64,000 bases of DNA. Origin: DATKPA01 sp051955985 (GTDB lineage: Bacteria; Planctomycetota; Phycisphaerae; WQYP01). A program made the translations under genes and the position numbers. Location of the stretch: the NCBI GenBank assembly GCA_051955985.1, contig JBQCGD010000041.1, positions 1-64,000 of the forward strand, in the 5' to 3' direction. Within the stretch, counting starts at the first letter, position 1; each line of letters opens with the position of its first letter. Under the pieces are notes generated by a model. That model was not told the DNA's origin and did no database searches. It saw nothing but the letters and a program-made list of their open reading frames with translations. Shown here one piece after another: positions 37,544 to 45,962 of the stretch.

Positions 37544-40270
37544 ATGCGCCCACGTCACGCAGCCCTCACACGCTCCATTTTCCCCGCACTCGTCGCCGCC
37601 ACTTATGCCTTCCACAGCCCCGCCGCCGCCGCCAATGGCACCTGGACCAGCCCCGCCTCCGGCCTCTGGAGCGCTGCCTCCAACTGGTCCTCCGGCATCA
37701 TCGCCAACGGCTCCGATGCCGTCGCTGACTTCTCCGCCCTCAACCTCACCTCCAACCTCTCCATTCACCTCGATTCCTCCCGCTCCATCGGCACACTCCT
37801 CTTCGCCGACAAATCCGTCAACGACCACAACTGGACCCTCGACAACAATGGCAGCAAAATCAACTTCCTCCTCCTCGATGTCTCCGCCGGCACCCCCGTC
37901 ATAAGCGTCGCCAATGCCCTCACCACCGTCGATCTCATCCTCTCCGGAAGCAAAGGACTCGAAAAAAAAGGCGTCGGCACGCTCCTCCTTAATTTCGCCG
38001 CCAGCTATACCGGCAACACCGCCCTCAGCGCCGGCAGAATTCTCTCCGGCACCAACAACGCGCTCCCCGCCGCCACCTCCCTGAATCTTGCCCCCAATGC
38101 TTCCTTTGACCTCAACGGCCATACCCAGTCCCTCGCCTCCCTCACCGGCAACGGCACCATCTCCAACCCCGCCGCACTCGCCAACCTCACCATCAGCCCC
38201 ACTGCCGGAACCGACTCCTCTCAGAACCTCATCACCGGCAACATCAATCTCATCAAGTCCGGCGCCGGCACCCTCTTCCTCGGCATCTCCCCCAACACCT
38301 ACTCCGGCGCCACCCACGTCACCGCCGGCGTCCTCGTCATCACCGGCCCCGACGTCCTCCCCACCTCCACCGCCCTCACCGTTGACGCCGGCGCCACCTT
38401 CGACCCCAGCATCCAGTCACAAACCATCGGCTCCCTCAGCGGCTCAGGCACCGTCAAACCTTCCTTCCTCGTCGGCAGCCGCGGAACTCTTACCATCAAA
38501 TCCGGGGGCATCCAGACCGTCCCCACCCTCCTCACCGGCCACATGAACTTCGTCCAGGATGGCGGCGGCTTCATCACCCTCACCACCCCGGCCACCTACG
38601 ACGGCAGCACCACCATCGCCAACGGTTTCTTCTTCTGCGGCGTCGACAACGCCCTCCCCGCCTCCACCGTCCTCAATATCACCAATGCCAACGCCCTTGA
38701 TCTCAACGGCCACAACCAGCAGGTCGCCCTCCTCTCCGGCACCGGCAGCATCACCAACCAAAGCGCCACCCCCGCCACCTTCACCCTCGCTCCCCCTTCT
38801 CTCACCCCCAGCACCGTCTCCAACGCCTTCTTCGGAAATCTCTCCTTCAACCTCGCGTCGTCCGTCAGCGTCACCCTCAGCACCGCCGCGCTCTACACCG
38901 GCAATACCTCCATCTCCGCCCCCGCCGCAACTCTCATCTCGGGCGTCGCCAATGCCATTCCCGTCACCTCTCCCCTCTCCCTCGCCGGCACCTTCAATCT
39001 CAACGGCTTCGACCAGCAACTCCCCTCCGTCTCCGGCAACGGAACCATCACCAACACCTCCGCCGCGAAAGCCTCCAGCTTCCAGCTCAACACTCCCGCC
39101 GATACCTCCCTCGCCGCACTCGTCACCGGCAATATCAACTTCTCCAAGACCGGCCCCGCCCGCCTCCTCCTCAACAGGGCACTCACCTACACCGGCTCGA
39201 CCACCCTCCAGCAAGGCACCCTCGCCCTCGGCGTCGACAACGCCCTGCCCGCCGCCACCTCCCTCTTCGTGAACCCCGCCACCACTCTCGATCTCAACGG
39301 CCATTCCCTCCAACTCGCCTCCCTCGCCGGTGCCGGCGCCATCGTCGATTCCGTCTCCTCCAATCTCACCTCCACCAGCCTCGATATCGAATGCAACACC
39401 GACGTCCTCACCTTCACCACCATCAACGCCCCGCTCCTCCACCTCGGCAAAGGCGGCAACGGCACCCTCTCCTTCGGCTCGCAGGTCATCGCCGGCTTAT
39501 CCTTCTTCAACTCCGGCAACGTCCAGTTCAATTCCCAAAACAACCAGATCGCCATCCTCCAGGGCAGCGGCCAGGTCATCGTCTCCCCCGGTGCCTCCCT
39601 CTCCGTCGCCGACATCAACTGCTTCAGCGCTGTCGTCGATGGCACTCTCAACATCACCCCTTCTCTCCCGAACGCCATCTTTGTCTTCTCAGACCCCTCC
39701 ATCGCCCAACTCTCCGTCGCCGGCTCTATGGACAACTGGACCGGCCGCCTCAATCTCGATAACGAATCCCTCATCCTCAGCAAGTTCTTCTCCGACCCCG
39801 CTACCATCCAAAACCTCGCCGCCTTCGGCCGTACCCACAACGCCGGCATCACCAGCACCAACCTCCCCGACCATTTCGCACTCGCCTTCATCGACAACGC
39901 CATCGCCCAACTCCAGACCTTTCACGGCCACAGCGTTAACGCCAATGTCACCATCCTTTCCCCCGAACTCCTCGGCGACGCCAACCTCGACGGCAAAGTC
40001 GATCTCTCCGACCTCTCCACAATCCTCAATCACTTCGGCGCCACCACCCTCAACTGGACCGACGGCAACTTCGACGACGCACCCGCCATCGACCTCACCG
40101 ACCTGAGCGACGTCCTCAACGACTTCGGCCTCACCAACCCCACCGTCTCCCAATTGCCATTTACCAATTCCCAATTACCAACAAACCCCACCCCCGAACC
40201 CGCCTCCCTCCTCTTCCTCCTTCTCGCCCTCCCTCTTCTGCTGAAGCGTCGCCCCCACCCATCGCACTGA
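37544..40270 (+). CDS. Secreted autotransporter-strand protein with dockerin-like repeats and PEP-CTERM signal (908 aa), array member F
   Basis: GAGGAG lies 8 bases before the ATG. Signal region TRSIFPALVAATYAFHSPAA, then GTWTSPASGLWSAASNWSSG. The body consists of passenger-type repeats that recur about every 100 residues: LEKKGVGTLLLNFAASYTGN, LIKSGAGTLFLGISPNTYSG, FSKTGPARLLLNRALTYTGS, each followed by (L/I)xxGxxNALPA and a FDLNGHTQSLASLTGNGTI-like unit. Shared cassette: DNWTGRLNL, AAFGRTHNAGITSTNLP, ALAFIDNAI. Dockerin-like loops: GDANLDGKVDLSDLSTILNH near 810 and FDDAPAIDLTDLSDVLNDFG. PEP-CTERM near 883 (PEPASLLFLLLALPLLLKRR). The heptamer-encoded linker is SQLPFTNSQLP. Confidence 0.9.
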   Translation: MRPRHAALTRSIFPALVAATYAFHSPAAAANGTWTSPASGLWSAASNWSSGIIANGSDAVADFSALNLTSNLSIHLDSSRSIGTLLFADKSVNDHNWTLDNNGSKINFLLLDVSAGTPVISVANALTTVDLILSGSKGLEKKGVGTLLLNFAASYTGNTALSAGRILSGTNNALPAATSLNLAPNASFDLNGHTQSLASLTGNGTISNPAALANLTISPTAGTDSSQNLITGNINLIKSGAGTLFLGISPNTYSGATHVTAGVLVITGPDVLPTSTALTVDAGATFDPSIQSQTIGSLSGSGTVKPSFLVGSRGTLTIKSGGIQTVPTLLTGHMNFVQDGGGFITLTTPATYDGSTTIANGFFFCGVDNALPASTVLNITNANALDLNGHNQQVALLSGTGSITNQSATPATFTLAPPSLTPSTVSNAFFGNLSFNLASSVSVTLSTAALYTGNTSISAPAATLISGVANAIPVTSPLSLAGTFNLNGFDQQLPSVSGNGTITNTSAAKASSFQLNTPADTSLAALVTGNINFSKTGPARLLLNRALTYTGSTTLQQGTLALGVDNALPAATSLFVNPATTLDLNGHSLQLASLAGAGAIVDSVSSNLTSTSLDIECNTDVLTFTTINAPLLHLGKGGNGTLSFGSQVIAGLSFFNSGNVQFNSQNNQIAILQGSGQVIVSPGASLSVADINCFSAVVDGTLNITPSLPNAIFVFSDPSIAQLSVAGSMDNWTGRLNLDNESLILSKFFSDPATIQNLAAFGRTHNAGITSTNLPDHFALAFIDNAIAQLQTFHGHSVNANVTILSPELLGDANLDGKVDLSDLSTILNHFGATTLNWTDGNFDDAPAIDLTDLSDVLNDFGLTNPTVSQLPFTNSQLPTNPTPEPASLLFLLLALPLLLKRRPHPSH
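40150..40177 (+). repeat. Heptamer array, copy 2 (coding, member F)
   Basis: Four 7-bp units in the same order as copy 1 (CCAATTG first, CCATTTA second), in frame just before the PEP-CTERM signal. Confidence 0.85.
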
Positions 40271-40376
40271 GACTCGCCGCAATCCCCACATTCCGCGTAA
40301 CCTCCTCACCCTCCCCTTCATCCAAATGCCCCACGGAGCGATCGTTCGCTCGCCATCCCACACGTGAGGAGCCCAC

Positions 40377-42926
40377 ATGCGTCATCACCTCCCTGCATTC
40401 GCAATCATCGCCCTGACTTCCGCCTCCCTCCACGCCGCCACCCTCAACGTCACCGACACCTCCGACTCCCCTCTCGATTCCGCCTCCCTCCGCTACGCCC
40501 TCAACCACGCCCAGTCCGGCGACACCATCTCCCTCGCCAACAACCTCGGCACCATCAACCTCACCGCCCCGCTCCCCGACATCACCACCGCCCTCACCAT
40601 CAACGGTGGCGCCGGCAACACCATCTCCGGCCAAAACCAGTTCCGCATCTTCTTCATCAACGCCCCCATGTTCACCCCCGTCTCCATCACCAACCTCACC
40701 CTTGCCAACGGCTACGCCCACGGCGGCAACGGCGGCTCCGGCGGCGGCGGTGGTGGCGGCGGCGCTGGCCTCGGCGGCGCCATCTACCTCAACGGCGGCG
40801 CGCTCTCCCTCCAGTCCATCGCCTTCTCCCACAACGCCGCCGTCGGTGGCAACGGCGGCACTGCCACTTCCGGCGGCTTCGGCGGTGGCGGCGGCGGAGG
40901 CGGCGGTACCGGCAACTTCCCATCCTCCGCCGAAGGCCTCCCCGGCTTCGGTGGCTTCGCCGCAGGCAACGGCGGAAAAGGCACCGGCGGCGGTGGCGGT
41001 GGCGGCGCCGCTCTCGGCGCTGCCCTCTTCGCCCGACCCCTCATCACCTCCCTCTCCCTCACCAACGTCTCCACCGACGCAGGCCTCCTCACCCAAGGTC
41101 TCGGCGGCTTCGGCCAATCCACCGGTGCCAACGGCTCCGCCGCCGGCTCCGCACTCTTCCTCCCCGGCGGCAAAACCCTCATCTACGCCGATCCCAACAC
41201 CACCCAGACCATCGCCGGTACCATCTCCGATTCCACCGCCAGCTCCCTCCAGATCTACGGCGGCGGCACCCTCATCCTCTCCGCCGACAACTCCGCCTTC
41301 GCCGGATACTCCGGAGGAAACGCCCTCTTCGACAACACCACCCTCTCCGTCTCCAGCGACAAAAACCTCGGCCAACTCTCCTCCCCCATCTTCTTCAACA
41401 ACGGCACCCTCCAGATCACCGGCACCTCCTTCACCGCCTCCAACCGCCCCCTCACCCTCAACACCGGCGGCGGCAACATCGACATCGCCAACCCCGCCAA
41501 CGCCCTCACCCTCTCCCAACCCATCGCCGGCGTCGGCGACCTCACCAAACGCGGCCCCGGCACCCTCGTCCTCGCCCCCAACAACACCTACACCGGCAAC
41601 ACCACCATCGCCAGCGGAACCCTCCTCTCCCAGAACGACACCCTCTCCTCCCCCAACATCCACATCAACGCCAACGCCACCCTCCAATACACCCTCTCCG
41701 CCCGCACCTTCCAGCACCCCACCACCCTCACCGGCAACGGCACCCTCGCCTTCAACGCCACCGCACCCGGCGCCCAACTCGTCTTCGGCGGCCAGGGAAC
41801 CGTCAACGTCAACCTCTCCCCCGGTGGCCTCATCGACATCCAGTCCGGCCTCCTCTACGCCAGCTCCAGCTACGGCGGCAACTGGACCACCAACCAGGCC
41901 TCCCTCCACATCGCCGCCAACGCCGCCGTCGACCTCGTCGAAGCCGGCACTACCGCCACTGCCCACATCGACGCCCTCACCGGCGCCGGCATCCTCTCCG
42001 GCGGCTACCCCGGCAACCCCAACGCCGGCCTCTCCACACTCACCCTCGGCATCGCCAACGGCGCCGGCACCTTCTCCGGCAACATCGCCGACGACCCCGC
42101 CGCCCGTCTCGCCCTCATCAAGGCCGGCGCCGGCACCCAAACTCTCTCCGGCAACAACGCCTACACCGGCGGCACCACCGTCGCCGCCGGCACCCTCCTC
42201 CTCGCAAGCTCCAGCGCCCTTGCCCCCAACACCCCCCTCATCATCCACCCCGGCGCCACCGCCACCGAATCCGCCCCCACCCCCATCACCCTCAAACTCA
42301 GCGCCCTCGCCCTCGCCGGCACCACCGACAACTGGACCTCCACCCTCAACCTCACCTCCAGCTCCCTCATCATCGAACCCACACCCCTCAGCAAAGACGC
42401 CGCCCTCGCCGCCCTCCAGAACCAGGTCGCCTTCGGCCGCACCCACCCCGGCGGAGGGGGTATCACCAGCACCGACCTCCCGCCCAACTACGCCCTCGCC
42501 GTCCTCGACAACGCCATCACCAACCTCACCTCCTTCCACAACCAAACCGTCAAATCCAACGACCTCCTCCTCACCCCACTCCTGCTAGGCGACACCAACG
42601 CCGACAACAAAATCGACCTCACCGACCTCTCCACCCTCCTCAACCACTTCGGCCAACAATCCCCCAACTGGACCGACGGCAACTTCGACGGCGCATCCAC
42701 CATCAACCTCACCGACCTCTCCGACATCCTCAACAACTTCGGCCTCTCCACCTCTAACGCCTCCCAATTACCATTTACCAATCCCCAACTACCCGCCACC
42801 CCCACCCCCGAACCCACCACCCTCCTCCTCCTCTTGCCCACCCTCGCCGCCGCCTTCGCCCGACGAACACGGGAACGTGCGTCCCTGCCCCGTCAGATTC
42901 CCTCCTACGCCGCTTTCAGGTGGTAA
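40377..42926 (+). CDS. Secreted Gly-rich/beta-helix protein with dockerin-like repeats and PEP-CTERM signal (849 aa), array member G
   Basis: GAGGAG 6 bases upstream; signal peptide HLPAFAIIALTSASLHAA. The mature start LNVTDTSDSPLDSASLRYAL is typical of choice-of-anchor/parallel-beta-helix surface proteins, with INGGAGNTISGQNQFRIFFI. A glycine-rich, polymorphic-outer-membrane-like region follows (about residues 115-220, runs of 8-9 Gly with Ala/Asn). Then come autotransporter-associated strands (LTKRGPGTLVLAPNNTYTGN, LIKAGAGTQTLSGNNAYTGG). Shared cassette: DNWTSTLNL, VAFGRTHPGGGGITSTDLP, ALAVLDNAI. Dockerin-like loops near 738 (GDTNADNKIDLTDLSTLLNH). PEP-CTERM near 808 (PEPTTLLLLLPTLAAAFARR), with an unusual 20-residue tail after the basic cluster. 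Confidence 0.88.
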   Translation: MRHHLPAFAIIALTSASLHAATLNVTDTSDSPLDSASLRYALNHAQSGDTISLANNLGTINLTAPLPDITTALTINGGAGNTISGQNQFRIFFINAPMFTPVSITNLTLANGYAHGGNGGSGGGGGGGGAGLGGAIYLNGGALSLQSIAFSHNAAVGGNGGTATSGGFGGGGGGGGGTGNFPSSAEGLPGFGGFAAGNGGKGTGGGGGGGAALGAALFARPLITSLSLTNVSTDAGLLTQGLGGFGQSTGANGSAAGSALFLPGGKTLIYADPNTTQTIAGTISDSTASSLQIYGGGTLILSADNSAFAGYSGGNALFDNTTLSVSSDKNLGQLSSPIFFNNGTLQITGTSFTASNRPLTLNTGGGNIDIANPANALTLSQPIAGVGDLTKRGPGTLVLAPNNTYTGNTTIASGTLLSQNDTLSSPNIHINANATLQYTLSARTFQHPTTLTGNGTLAFNATAPGAQLVFGGQGTVNVNLSPGGLIDIQSGLLYASSSYGGNWTTNQASLHIAANAAVDLVEAGTTATAHIDALTGAGILSGGYPGNPNAGLSTLTLGIANGAGTFSGNIADDPAARLALIKAGAGTQTLSGNNAYTGGTTVAAGTLLLASSSALAPNTPLIIHPGATATESAPTPITLKLSALALAGTTDNWTSTLNLTSSSLIIEPTPLSKDAALAALQNQVAFGRTHPGGGGITSTDLPPNYALAVLDNAITNLTSFHNQTVKSNDLLLTPLLLGDTNADNKIDLTDLSTLLNHFGQQSPNWTDGNFDGASTINLTDLSDILNNFGLSTSNASQLPFTNPQLPATPTPEPTTLLLLLPTLAAAFARRTRERASLPRQIPSYAAFRW
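42764..42791 (+). repeat. Heptamer array, copy 3 (coding, member G)
   Basis: Four 7-bp units (CCAATTA, CCATTTA and two drifted ones), in frame before PEP-CTERM, encoding QLPFTNPQLP. Confidence 0.85.
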
Positions 42927-43008
42927 TCCCGCCTGCCCGCGGTACGCTTGTATACGCATTCGTGCTGTGCGTGTGGTACCTGGATTTTCGTCACGAGGAT
43001 CCACCACC

Positions 43009-45009
43009 ATGGACAGCCGCGCCACACTCAAATCCAACCGCCGAACCCATTACCCACTCGCGCTTGCTCTGGGCGCCTTGACCATCCCTGCCTTGGCCAC
43101 TTCCCTCCATGCCGCGATTTATCGCTGGCTCGGGCATGAGCTCATTCCCGGAACCGAGAACATCACCCCCGGCCCCGGTGTCGACCTCAGCGGCTGGAAT
43201 GCCGATCCCCACTCCCTCCGATTTGCCCTCCTCCGATCTCTCGATCTTCATGCCGCCAATTTTTCCGGCTCCGATCTGACCTATGCCTTTTTGAACGACT
43301 CCAATCTCAGCGATGCCGACTTTACAAACGCCGTCGTGAAAAATGTCCATTTCACCGGCACCAACCTTTCTTTCTCTCAACTCTCTTCAACCGCCAGTTT
43401 CCAGCAGCACGATCTTTCCGGAATCCAGTTGAGTTATTTCAACTTGACCGGTTGGGATCTCGCCGGCCAGAGCCTCTCCGGCGGCTTTTTCGTTGATGCC
43501 AATTTGACCAATGCCAATCTCTCCAACTGCGACCTCGGGGCTGTCTTCATCGGTGCTACTCTCGTGAATGCCTCCCTCGCCCGAAGCAGGTTCGGCGGCG
43601 GTGACCTCGAAGGTGCCGACTTCAGCAACGCCGACCTCTCCAACACCACTTTCGATTACACCTGGCTGAACTATGCCAACTTCACCAATGCAAATTTTTC
43701 CAACGCCACCCTCTCCAATTGGACAAACCTCTCCTTCGCCGGCGGCTTAACCTTCAATCAACTTGCTTCCACCAGCAATTACAGAAGAAAAGATTTCTCC
43801 TCCGTCCTCTTTAACGGCTTGAACCTTTCCGGCGCCGATTTCTCCGGCCAGACATTCGCCGATGCCAGTTTCTCCTACGCCAGCTTCACCAACGTCAATT
43901 TCGCTGCCGCCAATCTCACCCACACTAATTTCTGTGCTTCGACGCTCACCAACGTAAATTTTGTGAACGCCGTCCTCGATCGCGCCGACTTCCGCGACGC
44001 CATCGATTTCAACCCCGCGGGCGCCGCCTCCACCAATGGCACAATCTTCCCCGATGGCGCCATCCCCGTCCTGCATCTCACCGACGGCCAGTTCTTCATG
44101 GTCGAAAATACTTCGACTTCTCCAGTGCGAATCACTGCCGCCGCGCCCTCCATCGGCACGGGCGCGACGCTCGAAGCAAGGACCACACTCTACGGCCCCA
44201 GCCTTCTCGTTGATGGTGCCCTCTCCGGGTTCTTTGGAAACCTCCACGTCGGCCATCTCTTTGGCAATGGCACCCTCAGCCTCGGCAGTTCCGACAGCAC
44301 CGCCGGGGCCATCCGCCTCCAGGCCCTCTACATGTTGAGTTCCAACCTTCAAATCGCTCCCGATTCCCCAATATCCTCCCTCTCCACCCTTGTGATCGGC
44401 GGCTCAACTAACGACTGGACCAGCACCCTCGACCTCAACGGCAACGCCCTCATCATTCAACCGGACCCCGACGTCAAAGCCGAATCCCTCGCCACCCTCC
44501 AAAATCAAGTCGCTTACGGCCGCACCCACCCCGCCGGCATCACCAGTTCCACCCTCCCACCCGACACCGCCCTCGCCGTCCTCGACAACGCCGTCACACA
44601 ATTCCCCACCTTCGGCGGCCTCCCTGTCGACAACAACTCCCTCCTCATCTCCCCCCAACTCCTCGGCGACGCCAACGCCGACGGCCACGTCGACCTCTCC
44701 GACCTCGTCACCGTCCTCAAAAACTTCGGCGAGCCCACCCCCAACTGGACCTCCGGCAACTTCGACGGCGCAACCACCATCAACCTCACCGACCTCTCCT
44801 TCATCCTCAACAACTTCGGCCTCACCACCCCAACCGCCTCCTCCCAATTACCATTTGCCAATCCCCAATTACCAGCCACTCCCACCCCAGAGCCCACCAC
44901 CCTGGGGCTGCTCCTCGCCCCCGCCATATGGAGTTCCGCCCTCAGGCGCCTTTCTGTACGAAGTTCCGCCTTCAGGCGGCGTCGAACGCCGATGCGAAGC
45001 GAGGCGTAA
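43009..45009 (+). CDS. Secreted pentapeptide-repeat protein with dockerin-like repeats and PEP-CTERM-like end (666 aa), array member H
   Basis: The ATG at 43009 opens the signal peptide LALALGALTIPALATSLHAA; the frame is open upstream to 42877. Residues about 60-345 are pentapeptide repeats A(D/N)(L/F)xx, e.g. LDLHAANFSGSDLTYAFLND, FVDANLTNANLSNCDLGAVF and ADFSNADLSNTTFDYTWLNY, predicting a four-sided beta-helix. A few units are separated by FQQHDLSGIQLSYFNLTGWD-like segments that reset the register. Shared cassette: NDWTSTLDL, VAYGRTHPAGITSSTLP, ALAVLDNAV. Dockerin-like loops near 553 (GDANADGHVDLSDLVTVLKN). PEPTTLGLLLAPAIWSS near 626 starts a sorting signal, but its usual end is replaced by a 30-residue Arg/Ser-rich tail read from an inverted-repeat sequence (44931-45000). 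Whether the tail still allows exosortase processing is unclear. Confidence 0.87.
   Translation: MDSRATLKSNRRTHYPLALALGALTIPALATSLHAAIYRWLGHELIPGTENITPGPGVDLSGWNADPHSLRFALLRSLDLHAANFSGSDLTYAFLNDSNLSDADFTNAVVKNVHFTGTNLSFSQLSSTASFQQHDLSGIQLSYFNLTGWDLAGQSLSGGFFVDANLTNANLSNCDLGAVFIGATLVNASLARSRFGGGDLEGADFSNADLSNTTFDYTWLNYANFTNANFSNATLSNWTNLSFAGGLTFNQLASTSNYRRKDFSSVLFNGLNLSGADFSGQTFADASFSYASFTNVNFAAANLTHTNFCASTLTNVNFVNAVLDRADFRDAIDFNPAGAASTNGTIFPDGAIPVLHLTDGQFFMVENTSTSPVRITAAAPSIGTGATLEARTTLYGPSLLVDGALSGFFGNLHVGHLFGNGTLSLGSSDSTAGAIRLQALYMLSSNLQIAPDSPISSLSTLVIGGSTNDWTSTLDLNGNALIIQPDPDVKAESLATLQNQVAYGRTHPAGITSSTLPPDTALAVLDNAVTQFPTFGGLPVDNNSLLISPQLLGDANADGHVDLSDLVTVLKNFGEPTPNWTSGNFDGATTINLTDLSFILNNFGLTTPTASSQLPFANPQLPATPTPEPTTLGLLLAPAIWSSALRRLSVRSSAFRRRRTPMRSEA
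44844..44871 (+). repeat. Heptamer array, copy 4 (coding, member H)
   Basis: Four 7-bp units (CCAATTA, CCATTTG and two more), in frame before PEP-CTERM, encoding QLPFANPQLP. Confidence 0.85.
44931..44978 (+). repeat. Two copies of a GTTCCGCC(C/T)TCAGGCG palindromic unit, 30 bp apart
   Basis: GTTCCGCCCTCAGGCG near 44933 and GTTCCGCCTTCAGGCGG near 44963. The second contains the perfect hairpin CCGCCT-TC-AGGCGG. The pair lies inside the 3' end of member H and rewrites its C-terminus. Confidence 0.6.
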
Positions 45010-45072
45010 ACAAATCCCCCACGCGCGCCTACAATACCCCACATCAACTTCCCGTCCCAAAAGGAATCCCAA

Positions 45073-45609
45073 ATGTCCCTCGCGCCCACCAACCCCTCCA
45101 CCCCCACCTCCACCACCAAAACCGAACGCGCCCTCCTCGCCGGCGGCTGCTTCTGGGGAATGCAGGACCTCATCCGCAAACAACCCGGCGTCCTCGCCAC
45201 CCGCGTCGGCTACACCGGCGGAAACGTCAAAAACGCCACCTACAAAAACCACGGCTCCCACGCCGAAGCCATCGAAATCCTCTTCGACCCCACCGTCACC
45301 TCCTTCCGCAAACTCCTCGAATTCTTCTTCCAGATCCACGACCCCACCACCCCCAACCGCCAGGGCAACGACCGCGGCCCCTCCTACCGCTCCGCCATCT
45401 TCTACACCTCTGAAGACCAAAAACGCATCGCCGAACAAACCATCGCCGAAATCAACGCCACCAACCTCTGGCCCGGAAAAGTCGTTACCGAACTCACCCC
45501 CGCAACCGACTTCTGGCAAGCCGAACCCGAACACCAGGACTACCTCGTCCACAACCCCCACGGCTACACCTGCCACTTCCCCCGCCCCAACTGGAAACTC
45601 CCCAGCTAA
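45073..45609 (+). CDS. msrA: Peptide-methionine (S)-S-oxide reductase MsrA (178 aa)
   Basis: It reduces methionine-S-sulfoxide in proteins using thioredoxin. The catalytic motif GGCFWG is at residues 24-29 (Cys26). Other family signatures: RVGYTGGNVKNATYKNHGSH, HAEAIEILFDP, FFQIHDPTTPNRQGND and YRSAIFYTSEDQ. Length is typical of a single-domain MsrA; no MsrB fusion is present. AAGGAA lies upstream of the ATG. The first 18 residues are a flexible Thr/Pro/Ser lead without signal character, so it is cytoplasmic. A palindrome starts at its TAA stop. Confidence 0.96.
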   Translation: MSLAPTNPSTPTSTTKTERALLAGGCFWGMQDLIRKQPGVLATRVGYTGGNVKNATYKNHGSHAEAIEILFDPTVTSFRKLLEFFFQIHDPTTPNRQGNDRGPSYRSAIFYTSEDQKRIAEQTIAEINATNLWPGKVVTELTPATDFWQAEPEHQDYLVHNPHGYTCHFPRPNWKLPS

Positions 45610-45615
45610 AAGTGA

Positions 45616-45635
45616 AGCCGACGCCCCCGTCGGCT
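45616..45635 (+). terminator. Stop-codon-linked palindrome, copy 2
   Basis: AGCCGACG-CCCC-CGTCGGCT begins 6 bases after the msrA TAA, preceded by AAGTGA. It is the same element as at 10728-10747, in the same orientation relative to its gene. Confidence 0.7.
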
Positions 45636-45962
45636 AATTCCAACCAGTGGACTCCCTCCCATCACTCCCCGACCCTCCCCAACGCTCGCACTTCGTGCCC
45701 CCGCACGCTCGCACCCACCATCCCCGGGGTACATTCCCCGCAACCGCAAAACCCAACGGGTGGGCGCGGTGCCGGCAATGGTTCGCGTGGGTTTAGAAGG
45801 TCGGAATGATGGGGGTAGGAGGGACGTGGGTGGGCGTTGCGGGCAGGCGGCTTGGGGAAATTTCGGAGGTCCCACTGCGCGGGCGGCACCGCGGCGGAAG
45901 GCGGGGTGTTGGGCGGTATGGGGTTTGCCACGATTTTTGGGGGAGAGGGAGGTGGAGGTTTT
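45636..45962. other. Intergenic region with an abrupt strand-composition switch, no gene seen
   Basis: Up to about 45,760 the plus strand is strongly C-rich; directly after it becomes G-rich (GGGTGGGCGCGGTG onward) and stays so to the end of the window. Overlapping ORFs on both strands here have protein-unlike composition. I see no promoter better than chance. Confidence 0.5.

Noticed and set aside
17247..45009. CRISPR-like periodicity in the repeat-rich block
   Set aside because: Repeats are degenerate, in frame and of varying spacing, as expected from protein solenoids; no identical repeats with unique spacers.
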